Source: Oscillospiraceae bacterium (GTDB lineage: Bacteria > Bacillota_A > Clostridia > Oscillospirales > WRJC01). From it: a stretch of 63,091 bases of DNA. Position numbers and translations under genes: made by a program. Within the stretch, counting starts at the first letter, position 1; each line of letters starts with the position of its first letter. Of this stretch, positions 25,671 to 34,646 are shown piece by piece. Location of the stretch: NCBI GenBank assembly GCA_009782405.1, contig WRJC01000020.1, positions 1-63,091 of the forward strand, given 5' to 3'. The notes beneath the pieces are model-generated. The model saw only the letters and a list, made by a program, of their open reading frames with translations. It searched no databases and was not told the DNA's origin.

Positions 25671-28600
25671 ATGGTTTTCAGGATATTTGTCGAAAAAAAA
25701 ACGCCGCATGACGCGGAAGCAAAAAACCTTTTGAAAGAATTGAAATATCATTTTGATTTTGCATGGCTCAATGATTTGAGGATTTTGAACAGATACGACG
25801 TAGAAAACATAAGAGAAGAAGATTTCGAAAAGGCTAAGCTCACAATATTTTCAGAATCCGCATCGGATGCCATACTCGAAGAAATGCCAAAAAGCGGCGA
25901 CAAAATAATATTCGCGGCGGAGAGCCTGCCCGGGCAATACGACCAGAGAGCGGATGTTTGCGCGCAGTGTTTGCAATTGCTGGCAAAAGAGATTCGCCCA
26001 ACTGTAAGGTGCGCGAAAATATATATTTTCGAAACGGTCGACGCCGGAAAAATCCCGCAAATCGAAATCGGCAAGGTAAAAAAATACATAATTAACCCGG
26101 TCGAGTGCCGTGAAGCGGCGCTTGAGCCTTATTGCACTTTGCACCGGGAATACGAAATTCCGACAACAGTCGAAACCCTCGGCGGTTTTATCGCGCTCGG
26201 AAAAGAAGAACTCGCGGAATATGCGAAAACTCATTCGTTTGCCATGGATATGGACGACTTGTCTTTCTGTCAAAATTACTTCAGAAACACGGAAATGCGC
26301 GACCCAACAATCACGGAAATGCGCATGATCGACGCTTATTGGTCCGACCATTGCCGCCACACCACTTTCCTGACCGAAATAACCGATGCCGAAATAGCGG
26401 ATCCGATGGTGGAAACAGCGTTTAAAGAATACCTCGACATGAGAAGCGAAGTGTATGGCAAAAAAAGCAAAAAAAGCGTGAGTTTGATGGATTTGGCCAC
26501 CATCGGCGCGAAATTCCAAAAAATACGGGGCAAGCTGACGCAATTGGACGAATCGGAAGAAGTCAACGCCTGTTCAGTAAATATAAAAGTGAACATCGAG
26601 GGGAAATTTGAAGACTATCTGTTGATGTTCAAAAACGAAACCCACAACCACCCTACCGAAATAGAGCCTTTCGGCGGGGCGGCCACCGCGCTTGGAGGCG
26701 ACATACGCGATGTAATGGCCGGACGCGCTTTTGCCTATCAGGGAATGAGAATCACCGGCGCCGCCGATCCGCGCAAAAAATTCGATGAAACGATGCCAAA
26801 TAAACTTCCGCAATTCAAAATCACCAAAACGGCCGCGAACGGATTTTCTTCCTACGGAAATCAATTCGGGGCGGCCACAGCGATGGTTTGCGAAATATAC
26901 CACGAAAATTACGCCGCCAAACGGATGGAGCTCGGAGCGGTGATAGGCGCTGTTCCGAAAGAAACCGTAAAAAGGATGAAACCCGTGCCCGGGGATGCCA
27001 TAATTTTGCTCGGAGGCAAAACAGGCAGGGATGGTTGCGGAGGTGCGACGAGTTCTTCGCATTCGCAAAGCACGGAATCCCTGAAAACCGGCGGGGCGGA
27101 AGTGCAGAAAGGCGACCCGCTCGAAGAACGCAAAATATTGAGGTTCTTCAAAAAACCGCAAGTGGCTCAAATGATAAAACGCTGCAACGATTTCGGGGCG
27201 GGAGGCGTCAGCGTGGCGATCGGCGAACTTTCCGACAGCATATTCATCGACCTTTCGCTTGTCCCCGCAAAATATCCGGGGCTTGACGGCACGGAACTCG
27301 CCATATCGGAATCGCAGGAAAGAATGGCTGTAGTGGTAGCTGAAAAAAATGCGCAAGAATTCATATATGAGGCGAAAGAGGAAAACCTCGAAGCCACCAA
27401 AGTGGCCACCGTGACAAATGACAACAGGCTCAGGATGGTATGGAACGGAAACCAGATTTTATCTTTGGACAGGGGATTTTTGAATTCGAACGGCGCAAAA
27501 AAGCAGACGAAAGTGAAAGTTTTCGAAAAAAACCCCGAAAAAATCAAAAATATCCTTGGAATAATGCATCAAAAAATACAAAACGAAGATTTCAGACAGG
27601 CATATGCCGATTTGCTTTCGGATTTGAACGTTTGCTCGCAAAAAGGGCTTTCCGAACAATTCGATTTCTCGGTGGGGGCCGGTACGGTAATTTCTCCGTT
27701 CGGCGGCCGGCACAGGCTCTCCCCTGCCCAAGTCATGGTCGGAAAAATTCCGGCATATAGCGGGATAACCGACACTTGTTCGGTTATGGCTCACGGATTT
27801 TCGCCGTATATAAGCGAAATAAGCCCGTATTTGGGCGCCATGTACGCAGTCGTGGAATCCGTTTCGAAGCTCGTGGCGGCGGGAGTCGATTTATCCGATA
27901 TAACCCTTAGTTTCCAAGAATATTTCCCGAGGGCGGATACCCCCGAAAAATTCGGGTTGCCTTTCGAATCGCTTTTAGGTGCGCTTGTTGCGCAAAATGC
28001 CCTTGAAATCGCTTCGATCGGCGGCAAAGACAGTATGTCCGGCTCGTTTTCATATGAAAATGAAATGGGCGAAAACATGAACATCGACGTGCCGCCCACA
28101 CTCGTTTCGTTTGCGGTCGGGGTTTCGAGCGCCGAAAAAATCATTTCAAACGAATTCAAAGGCACTTCATCATATGTGTATCTTTTGAAACCATATTACG
28201 AAGAAAACGGCGCAATAGATTTGGGCGACCTTAAAAATTTATACGGTTATTTGAACAAGCTGACGAAAGAAAACATGATTTTGTCCTCATATGCGGTGGG
28301 TTTCGGCGGAATTGGCGAAGCCATATTTAAAATGTGCGCGGGAAATGGCATAGGGTTTTCGGCAAGCGGCGACATGAGCCAAAAAGAACTGTTCTCGTCG
28401 TATTACGGCGCATTCATCGTCGAATCAACTGCGGCATTGCCTCACGGCCAAATGATCGGCAAAACGAAATCTTCAACGGATATTATGATAAATGGCATAA
28501 ACATGGAGCTTAACGATCTCACATATAAATGGATTCTTCCCCTCGAAGAAGTTTTCCCAACAGGGCTAAATGACATAAATGAAGATGCATCATTGCCGGT

Positions 28601-29495
28601 TTTACAAATCGAATGCCAAAAAAGACCTTTTGTCATGGCGCAAAATCAACCGAATTTGATTTACAGCGGGTCTAATTACATAAATCAAATACTTCCGACA
28701 GTTTTAATCCCTGTATTTCCCGGCACAACCGGCGAATATGACGTAGAAAGGCAAATCGAGGAAGCGGGCGGTTTTTCCGATGTGTTCGTGTTTTGCAACA
28801 AAACCCCGAATGATATCTCCGAATCGCTTGAAATTTTGTCCCAGAAGATCGCAAGCAGCCAAATGCTCATTCTTCCCGGGGGATTTTCCGGCGGCGATGA
28901 ACCGGGTGGTTCGGGAAAATTCATTTCCGCTGTTTTCAGGGATTCCCGGGTGGCCGAAGCGCTCCGTTACTTGCTGTTCAAAAAAGAAGGTTTGCTTCTC
29001 GGGCTTGGCAACGGGTTCCAAGCGCTTGTCAAATTGGGGCTGCTCCCTTACGGAGACATAAAGGAAAATTTGGAAGATGGCGATTTGACGGTGACATCCA
29101 ACAAAACCGGCAGGCATCGCTCATACATAGCTTACACAAGAGTGGCTTCCGTGAAAAGCCCTTGGTTTGCCGGAGTCAAAGTGGGCGATATTCATGCGCT
29201 TCCGTTTTCGCACGGCGAAGGCAGGATATTTTGCAATAACGAAGAAAAAATCGACACGTTGATCCAAAACGGGCAGATAGCGGCGCAATATTGCGACTTT
29301 GGGGGCAATGCGACGATGCATCCGTATTTCAATCCGAGCGCTTCCTCTTATGCAATCGAGGGAATATTTGCCCTTGACGGCAGAATATTCGGGAAAATGG
29401 GGCATAACGAGCGAAACGGCAGGAACATATTAAAGAACGTACCCGGAAACAAAAGCCAGATGCTTTTTACTTCGGGAATAAAATATTTCAGATAA
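25671..29495 (+). CDS. purL: Phosphoribosylformylglycinamidine synthase, single chain, with altered glutaminase nucleophile
   Basis: The 1274-residue PurL makes FGAM from FGAR, ATP and an ammonia donor in purine synthesis. The order is N-terminal PurS-like domain, linker, two AIRS-type ATPase halves (DAYWSDHCRHTTF, FKNETHNHPTEIEPFGGAAT, NDFGAGGVSVAIGELSD, IGGKDSMSGSF) and a C-terminal class I glutaminase domain. In that domain the nucleophile elbow, normally G-I-C-N-G-F-Q in this clade, reads G-L-G-N-G-F-Q: residue 1113 is Gly (codon GGC at 29007-29009). His1245 and Glu1247 (GHNERNG) of the triad are kept. If real, the enzyme would be unable to use glutamine and would need free ammonia or another glutaminase. 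A strong promoter and GGAGG precede it. No other pur genes are in the window. Confidence 0.93.
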   Translation: MVFRIFVEKKTPHDAEAKNLLKELKYHFDFAWLNDLRILNRYDVENIREEDFEKAKLTIFSESASDAILEEMPKSGDKIIFAAESLPGQYDQRADVCAQCLQLLAKEIRPTVRCAKIYIFETVDAGKIPQIEIGKVKKYIINPVECREAALEPYCTLHREYEIPTTVETLGGFIALGKEELAEYAKTHSFAMDMDDLSFCQNYFRNTEMRDPTITEMRMIDAYWSDHCRHTTFLTEITDAEIADPMVETAFKEYLDMRSEVYGKKSKKSVSLMDLATIGAKFQKIRGKLTQLDESEEVNACSVNIKVNIEGKFEDYLLMFKNETHNHPTEIEPFGGAATALGGDIRDVMAGRAFAYQGMRITGAADPRKKFDETMPNKLPQFKITKTAANGFSSYGNQFGAATAMVCEIYHENYAAKRMELGAVIGAVPKETVKRMKPVPGDAIILLGGKTGRDGCGGATSSSHSQSTESLKTGGAEVQKGDPLEERKILRFFKKPQVAQMIKRCNDFGAGGVSVAIGELSDSIFIDLSLVPAKYPGLDGTELAISESQERMAVVVAEKNAQEFIYEAKEENLEATKVATVTNDNRLRMVWNGNQILSLDRGFLNSNGAKKQTKVKVFEKNPEKIKNILGIMHQKIQNEDFRQAYADLLSDLNVCSQKGLSEQFDFSVGAGTVISPFGGRHRLSPAQVMVGKIPAYSGITDTCSVMAHGFSPYISEISPYLGAMYAVVESVSKLVAAGVDLSDITLSFQEYFPRADTPEKFGLPFESLLGALVAQNALEIASIGGKDSMSGSFSYENEMGENMNIDVPPTLVSFAVGVSSAEKIISNEFKGTSSYVYLLKPYYEENGAIDLGDLKNLYGYLNKLTKENMILSSYAVGFGGIGEAIFKMCAGNGIGFSASGDMSQKELFSSYYGAFIVESTAALPHGQMIGKTKSSTDIMINGINMELNDLTYKWILPLEEVFPTGLNDINEDASLPVLQIECQKRPFVMAQNQPNLIYSGSNYINQILPTVLIPVFPGTTGEYDVERQIEEAGGFSDVFVFCNKTPNDISESLEILSQKIASSQMLILPGGFSGGDEPGGSGKFISAVFRDSRVAEALRYLLFKKEGLLLGLGNGFQALVKLGLLPYGDIKENLEDGDLTVTSNKTGRHRSYIAYTRVASVKSPWFAGVKVGDIHALPFSHGEGRIFCNNEEKIDTLIQNGQIAAQYCDFGGNATMHPYFNPSASSYAIEGIFALDGRIFGKMGHNERNGRNILKNVPGNKSQMLFTSGIKYFR

Positions 29496-29514
29496 ATCAG
29501 ATAAATGAATAAAT

Positions 29515-30255
29515 ATGTTGAAGAAATTGTTGATAATATTCGCTCCGATAACTATATTTTTTGTGTTTTTGATAATTTTCGTGGTTTTTTCCAATCCGGA
29601 AAGCCTGGATGAATTTCCCGAAACGGCGGACATTACATCAGATGGTGGAACAAAAAAAGAAAATACCGCGGATTTTGCCGAAATTGAAAACGAAACCGTT
29701 GAAACGACCGCAAAAAATACGGAAATTTCAAAAATAGAAATTGAAGAAAGCAACATAGTTTACGATGCCCCTTATGGGTTGGATGATATAAAAAATATTT
29801 TTGAAACGGACAAAATTTTGTTTGAAAGCATAAAAAACATAAAAATGCCGGATGGCTGCGACTATTTCCAGTCCGTGAAGCCAATCGACCCGGGTTTGCC
29901 ATACAAAATAGAATTTTACGGTTTTGACGGAAAAGGTGAAGCTAAATATTTAAGTTTCGAAGTCGGCGAAAGCGGCGAATACAGCGAATTATACAAATTT
30001 TTCAAAAAATACGGGCATATGGGCTTTGTTCACGCGATAGACCCCGATAGCGGGCAATATTCCGAAAACGAGTTGGTCGCGCAGTTCGGGTTGTTGATAA
30101 ATGCCCCCGACAATTTGGATCATGTGCCTTGGGCGGAAATAAGATACAACAGGACAGGAGGCGAAATCGACGAAAAGATAACAGGCGAATACATGACGGT
30201 GCCATTGGACGAACATTGGTACTATATCTACAGCAATATTTATCCAAACAGATAA
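29515..30255 (+). CDS. Secreted or membrane-anchored protein of unknown function
   Basis: The 246-residue protein has one N-terminal hydrophobic segment (LLIIFAPITIFFVFLIIFVVF), which can act as a signal anchor. A Glu/Thr-rich linker (about 30-80) and a globular domain with aromatic residues (YIYSNIYPNR at the end) follow. I do not recognise a family. It starts 20 bases after purL and could be read through from the purL promoter; a GGAGG-like site is not obvious before the ATG. It is followed by the ThuA gene. Confidence 0.7.
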   Translation: MLKKLLIIFAPITIFFVFLIIFVVFSNPESLDEFPETADITSDGGTKKENTADFAEIENETVETTAKNTEISKIEIEESNIVYDAPYGLDDIKNIFETDKILFESIKNIKMPDGCDYFQSVKPIDPGLPYKIEFYGFDGKGEAKYLSFEVGESGEYSELYKFFKKYGHMGFVHAIDPDSGQYSENELVAQFGLLINAPDNLDHVPWAEIRYNRTGGEIDEKITGEYMTVPLDEHWYYIYSNIYPNR

Positions 30256-30285
30256 AATATATTAATTTTTATGGAGGTATGCAAA

Positions 30286-31017
30286 ATGGGCGAAAAAAGA
30301 AAAGCTATGCTGGTTTGGGGCGGCTGGGATGGGCACCAACCCGAACTTGTGGCAAAAAGAGTGGAAAAAGTTTTGAAAAACGAAAATTTCGAAGTCGAAG
30401 TCTACGACAAGTTGGAAGCGTTCACAGAAAACAAAGAACGCCTTGCGGGCTTGGATCTGATATTCCCCTTATGGACGATGGGCAATATCACGGGCGAGCA
30501 ACGCGAAGCGGTTTCTAAAGCTGTGGCTTCGGGAGTCGGGTTGGCTGGAAACCACGGAGGTATTTGCGACGCTTTCAGGGTGGACACCGAATGGCAGTTC
30601 ATGTGCGGGGGCAATTGGGTGGCGCACCCCGGAAACGACAAAACCCCTTACAGGGTAAACATCAAAAATTCATCGAGTCCCATCACTTTCCAAATAAAGG
30701 ATTTCGACGTTTCGAGCGAACAGTATTATCTGCACGTTGATCCTGCGGTGGAAGTATTGGCGACCACGAGTTTTCCGGTGGCAAACGGGCCGCACATTTT
30801 AAACAAACATTCCGACATGCCTGTGGTTTGGACCAAAATGTGGGGGTACGGCAGAGTATTCTATACTTCATTGGGCCATAACGACGACGTGTTCGAAATA
30901 CCCGAAGCGGGGGAAATTTTAAGGCGCGGAATGCTTTGGGCCGCCGAGGGCAAGAAAATCGCGGTCGAATGCGGAACTACTGACCCTTCGGAATTTTTCG
31001 TGCATAAATTTGTTTAA
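30286..31017 (+). CDS. ThuA-like domain protein
   Basis: The 243-residue protein has the ThuA fold (a class I glutaminase-like flavodoxin fold found in trehalose and sugar utilisation clusters). Typical segments are MLVWGGWDGHQPE, LIFPLWTMGNIT, LAGNHGGICDAF and VWTKMWGYGRVFYTSLGHND. ThuA proteins take part in conversion of keto-disaccharides, usually beside Gfo/Idh/MocA dehydrogenases, as here. The start at 30286 is chosen because GGAGG lies 8 bases upstream; an in-frame ATG at 30271 would overlap that site. The next gene begins 26 bases later. Confidence 0.87.
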   Translation: MGEKRKAMLVWGGWDGHQPELVAKRVEKVLKNENFEVEVYDKLEAFTENKERLAGLDLIFPLWTMGNITGEQREAVSKAVASGVGLAGNHGGICDAFRVDTEWQFMCGGNWVAHPGNDKTPYRVNIKNSSSPITFQIKDFDVSSEQYYLHVDPAVEVLATTSFPVANGPHILNKHSDMPVVWTKMWGYGRVFYTSLGHNDDVFEIPEAGEILRRGMLWAAEGKKIAVECGTTDPSEFFVHKFV

Positions 31018-31043
31018 ATATTATGAAAGAAGGATAAATATTT

Positions 31044-32150
31044 ATGGCAAAAAAAGTAAAAGTCGGAGTCGTCGGGTGCGGCGTCATTTCGGAAATTTAC
31101 ATGGCAAACATGACAAAAAGGTTCAAAAATTTGGAAATCGTCGCCACGATGGATTTGATCCGCGAACGCGCGGAAAAGCGAGCCAAACAATTCAACGTCC
31201 CCAAAGTTCATAACTTGGATGATTTTTACAAAGACCCCGAAATCGAACTCGTGGTGAACTTGACCACCCCGCAATCCCACACCGACGTGGATCTTCGCGC
31301 CTTGGAAGGCGGAAAGCACGTATATTCGGAAAAGCCCTTCGGATTAAACAAAACCGAAGGCAAAAAAGTGATAGATCTCGCCAAATCTAAAAATTTGCTC
31401 GTTGGATGCGCCCCCGAAACTTTCCTTGGCGGCGGCATACAGATGTGCAAAAAAATAATCGACGAAGGAAAAATCGGTTTCCCCGTCGCCGCCGTGGCGT
31501 TCATGATGGGTCATGGGCATGAAACTTGGCACCCGGATCCGGGATTTTATTACGATTTCGGCGGAGGTCCGATGTTTGACATGGGTCCTTATTACCTGAC
31601 CGCTTTGGTTTCCATGCTCGGGCCGGTAAAAAAAGTGGCGGGTGCAACAAAAATAACATTCCCCACGAGGACGATAACCAGCCAGCCGTTAAATGGAACG
31701 GTGATCGATGTCAAAGTGCCGACATACGTCAACGGAACTCTTACGTTCGGCTGTGGCGCGATCGGGACGATCATAACCACATTCGACGTTTGGGATTCAC
31801 ATTTGCCCAATATCGAAATATACGGTTCCGAGGGTTCGCTCCGGGTTCCCGACCCCAACACGTTCGGAGGCCCTGTTTTGTTCAAAAAACCGGGAATGGA
31901 AAAATGGGAACAATCCGAAATTGATTTCATTTATCAGGAAAATAGCCGCGGCATAGGAGTTTCGGATATGGCGCAAAGCATTTTGAACGGAAGAAAGCAC
32001 AGGGCGCACGGCGACATGGCGTATCACGTGCTCGATGTCATGTGTTCCATACACGACTCAAACGATTCGGACAAAATAATTGAACTCGATTCAAAATTCG
32101 AGCGCCCTGCTTTGCTCCCGTTAGGGTTGTCGGACGGAGAACTCGATTGA
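31044..32150 (+). CDS. Gfo/Idh/MocA-family NAD(P)-dependent oxidoreductase
   Basis: The 368-residue protein has an N-terminal Rossmann fold (VGVVGCGVISEIYMANMTKRF), the conserved E-K-P catalytic lysine motif (YSEKPFGLN) and a C-terminal alpha/beta domain with the GGGPMFDMGPYYLTALV motif. The family oxidises or reduces sugar derivatives such as inositol, glucose or 3-keto sugars. The pair ThuA + Gfo/Idh/MocA is a known sugar-oxidation arrangement. Ribosome binding site AGAAGGA precedes it. A terminator follows at 32172-32200. Confidence 0.9.
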   Translation: MAKKVKVGVVGCGVISEIYMANMTKRFKNLEIVATMDLIRERAEKRAKQFNVPKVHNLDDFYKDPEIELVVNLTTPQSHTDVDLRALEGGKHVYSEKPFGLNKTEGKKVIDLAKSKNLLVGCAPETFLGGGIQMCKKIIDEGKIGFPVAAVAFMMGHGHETWHPDPGFYYDFGGGPMFDMGPYYLTALVSMLGPVKKVAGATKITFPTRTITSQPLNGTVIDVKVPTYVNGTLTFGCGAIGTIITTFDVWDSHLPNIEIYGSEGSLRVPDPNTFGGPVLFKKPGMEKWEQSEIDFIYQENSRGIGVSDMAQSILNGRKHRAHGDMAYHVLDVMCSIHDSNDSDKIIELDSKFERPALLPLGLSDGELD

Positions 32151-32171
32151 AAATCGGCAAAAAACAAAAAA

Positions 32172-32200
32172 CGGGGCGGGAGTTTCCCGCCTCGGTTTTT
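32172..32200 (+). terminator. Terminator, probably bidirectional
   Basis: A hairpin GGGCGGGA / TCCCGCCT with loop GTT is followed by GGTTTTT, and preceded by an A-rich run that gives T's on the other strand. It sits between the plus-strand oxidoreductase gene and the minus-strand AbrB-type gene. Confidence 0.7.
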
Positions 32201-32219
32201 GATAAAACTAAAAAAGTTT

Positions 32220-32465
32220 TCAACTTTCTGTTTTAAGTTCTTTTGCGCATTTAGGGCAAATATTTTTATTCTTGAATGTCTTCAAATCGTTGGTCGAACC
32301 GCAAAAAATGCAAACCGCTTCCCATTTTTTCAAAATGATCATGTCGTCTTTCGTAAATATTTCCACCGCTTCCCTTTCATTGATGTCAAAAGCCTTTCGC
32401 ATTTCAGCGGGCAGAACTACCCTGCCGAGTTCATCGATTCTTCTGACAATTCCTGTTGATTTCAT
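32220..32465 (-). CDS. AbrB/SpoVT-family transition-state regulator with zinc ribbon
   Basis: The 81-residue protein opens with the swapped-hairpin DNA-binding domain MKSTGIVRRIDELGRVVLP, followed by AFDINEREAVEIFTKDDMII. The C-terminal part has two CxxC pairs (CIFC, CPKC), fitting a zinc ribbon that may mediate oligomer formation. AbrB-type proteins repress many transition-phase genes. The start at 32465 has AGGAA upstream; a longer in-frame start at 32486 lacks one. A promoter lies at 32506-32534. It is not paired with a toxin gene. Confidence 0.88.
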   Translation of the reverse strand: MKSTGIVRRIDELGRVVLPAEMRKAFDINEREAVEIFTKDDMIILKKWEAVCIFCGSTNDLKTFKNKNICPKCAKELKTES

Positions 32466-32505
32466 AATATTCCTTTCTTCGAACAATAATTTTTATTTTA
32501 CAGAT

Positions 32506-32534
32506 AATTTACCATAAATTTAAATTTTTGTCAA
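32506..32534 (-). promoter_or_regulatory. Promoter of AbrB-type regulator
   Basis: Minus-strand TTGACA (32529-32534), 17-base spacer and TAAATT (32506-32511), about 40 bases before the ATG. Confidence 0.65.
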
Positions 32535-32574
32535 CCCATAACTGAAATTAAAATTAAAATGAGGATAAAATTCA

Positions 32575-33456
32575 ATGAACATACTTGGAATCGATATAGG
32601 CGGCTCAAAAATTGCCGCCGGAATAATTGACAAAAGCGGCAGCATACTCCATTTTGAAAAAGAGCGGCTGCCAGGCGGGACTACCGCCGATTCGCTTCTT
32701 TTGGCCATTGAAAGCATATGCGGCAAAACAATCGGCGGATACGATTTCGACAAAATCGGGATAACGATACCCGGGCTCGCCGACGCCAAAAACGGAATTT
32801 GGGTATACGCGCCGTTTTCGGGCATTGAAAACTTTCCTATAGCGAAAAAAATAGGCGGCATATACAATAAGCCGGTTCACATAGAAAACGACGTGAACGC
32901 CTGCGCCGTGGCCGAAAAACGATTTGGCCTGTGCAAAAACATCGACGATTTTCTCTGGATAACGGTGAGCAACGGGATCGGCGGCAGCGTGTTCGCCAAC
33001 GGCAGGCTCTACACCGGATGCGGCGGAAACGCCGGGGAAATAGGGCATATAAAGGTGAGAGACGACGACGAGTTTCTTTGCGGGTGCGGGGACTATGGCT
33101 GCGCGGAAGCGGTGGCGGCGGGGCCCGGCATAAAAAAACGCCACGGCGGAGACTTTGATGCCGAGCAGATTTCGGATCTGGCCCGCTTGGGAGATGTTTT
33201 TGCGCAAAAGGTCATGCATGAAACGGGCTATTACATCGGAAAAGCGCTTTCCGCCGCCGTAAATATGCTGAACCCGGAAATGGCGGTGTTCGGGGGCGGG
33301 GTTTCGCAGAGCTTCGATTTGATTGAGGCCGGCATAAAAGACGGCCTGCAAAGATATATGTTCAAATCCGCGAACAAAAACATAAAACTCGCCAAAACCG
33401 CCTTATCCTACAACGCCGCGCTGGTCGGGGCGGCTTCGATATGCTTTGATTATTAA
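32575..33456 (+). CDS. ROK-family sugar kinase
   Basis: The 293-residue protein has the ROK-kinase ATP-binding start GIDIGGSKIAAGI (D7, K12), the sugar-binding segment GCGGNAGEIGHIKV and the zinc motif CGCGDYGCAEAVAAG, with NPEMAVFGGGVS near the end. It phosphorylates a hexose or amino-sugar, most often glucose or N-acetylglucosamine or N-acetylmannosamine. There is no N-terminal helix-turn-helix, so it is a kinase, not a repressor. It stands alone, divergent from the AbrB gene and convergent with the zinc-ribbon protein. Its G+C looks higher than in purL. Confidence 0.9.
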   Translation: MNILGIDIGGSKIAAGIIDKSGSILHFEKERLPGGTTADSLLLAIESICGKTIGGYDFDKIGITIPGLADAKNGIWVYAPFSGIENFPIAKKIGGIYNKPVHIENDVNACAVAEKRFGLCKNIDDFLWITVSNGIGGSVFANGRLYTGCGGNAGEIGHIKVRDDDEFLCGCGDYGCAEAVAAGPGIKKRHGGDFDAEQISDLARLGDVFAQKVMHETGYYIGKALSAAVNMLNPEMAVFGGGVSQSFDLIEAGIKDGLQRYMFKSANKNIKLAKTALSYNAALVGAASICFDY

Positions 33457-33481
33457 CTTTTAAATTTTCTTCCTTTAACAA

Positions 33482-34642
33482 TTATTTAAAAATTCTGTAG
33501 TCGGACGGTATGTCGAAAACGCCGTCCGGGACGTTGCCGTCAAGCGCCAAGAATACGATATCGTTAGTTTCATTGCCCTCTATAGTGCGCATTCCCCTAA
33601 AATTGCCGTTCTCCGCATAGTACAATATCCGGGCGCCCGACTGATCTTCGTATTCGTCGTAGCTATACGTTTTGCCGTTGAATTCCCCCGATCCCGAGCT
33701 TATGTATTTCAAACTCGCCGTTTCGCCGAAACCCGAAAAATCGAAACCCTCCGAAGCTTCGCCGACTGCAACCGTTTGAAGCGAATCGTATATCATGTAG
33801 TGTTGTCCATCTCTTAGCACCATTCGGACATCCTCCATACCTTCGGCATCCACGACTACGGCCGTCATGCCGTTTTTTACATAAGCTTCCATTTCCACGC
33901 CTTCCGCCTTCACCTTCATATGAAAAGTGCCGCTCCCGAATATCTTCAATATGCCCTCGGTCAGGCTGCCGTCCTGCCGTATGGGATTGTCCGGTTCCGC
34001 CGGCGTGATGCCTCCCGGCTGTTTTATTATCGTTATGGTATAGCCCCTTCTGTCGTATTTTATTTGCATCTGCAATTCGTACCCTTCATCCACCGAATTG
34101 CGCCCGATCAAGCCGACGCCGCTTTGGCCGCTGAAATCTATTTCGCCCAAACGCAAAAATCCATCGTGTTCGTGCAGATAGCTATAGTATTCCCACATCT
34201 CCCCGCCCTGGTCCGAGCCGGAAACCTCGTATCGGATTTCCTTTTTTATCACCTTGCCGCTTATTGAAGTGGCATCCCCCGTGACCTTGCGTTCCTCGCC
34301 GAGGACGAATTTTACCGACGGTATCCGGTCTTTTCCGATTTCGTAATAATCCGCTTTGGCCGTTTTGCCCAAAAGATTGCTGGCGAGCAAAATAATGCCC
34401 GTCACCACAGCCGCCAAAAACACGGCGACAATCGCCAAAATCAGCGGGAGTTTGCTTTTCTTTTTGGGCGCGGCGTATGCGTAGGGCTGCTGTTGGTACG
34501 GAGCTTGCTGGTATTGCTGCTGCACAATAGGCTGCTGTTGTGGGGCGGGCGGGGTGGCATCGTCCTGCTTTGCCCCGCATCCGGTGCAGAATTTCGTGTC
34601 TTCAGATAGCTGCGTTCCGCAGTTTGAACAAAATTTTGCCAT
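33482..34642 (-). CDS. Membrane protein with N-terminal zinc ribbon and large outer domain
   Basis: The start is set at ATG 34642, preceded by GGAGGAGGG. The 386-residue product begins with a zinc ribbon of the zinc_ribbon_2 type (FCSNCGTQLSEDTKFCTGCG, four Cys). A Gln/Pro/Tyr-rich linker of about 40 residues follows, then one membrane helix (LPLILAIVAVFLAAVVTGIILL) and an outer domain of about 270 residues that I do not recognise. The topology puts the ribbon in the cytoplasm and the large domain outside. The gene is 4 bases after a lipoprotein gene, so the two are likely made together at the cell surface. Confidence 0.75.
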   Translation of the reverse strand: MAKFCSNCGTQLSEDTKFCTGCGAKQDDATPPAPQQQPIVQQQYQQAPYQQQPYAYAAPKKKSKLPLILAIVAVFLAAVVTGIILLASNLLGKTAKADYYEIGKDRIPSVKFVLGEERKVTGDATSISGKVIKKEIRYEVSGSDQGGEMWEYYSYLHEHDGFLRLGEIDFSGQSGVGLIGRNSVDEGYELQMQIKYDRRGYTITIIKQPGGITPAEPDNPIRQDGSLTEGILKIFGSGTFHMKVKAEGVEMEAYVKNGMTAVVVDAEGMEDVRMVLRDGQHYMIYDSLQTVAVGEASEGFDFSGFGETASLKYISSGSGEFNGKTYSYDEYEDQSGARILYYAENGNFRGMRTIEGNETNDIVFLALDGNVPDGVFDIPSDYRIFK

Positions 34643-34646
34643 TTTA

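Noticed and set aside
32220..32465. Antitoxin of a toxin-antitoxin pair
   Set aside because: AbrB-type fold fits antitoxins, but no toxin gene is adjacent and the zinc ribbon and family match transition-state regulators.
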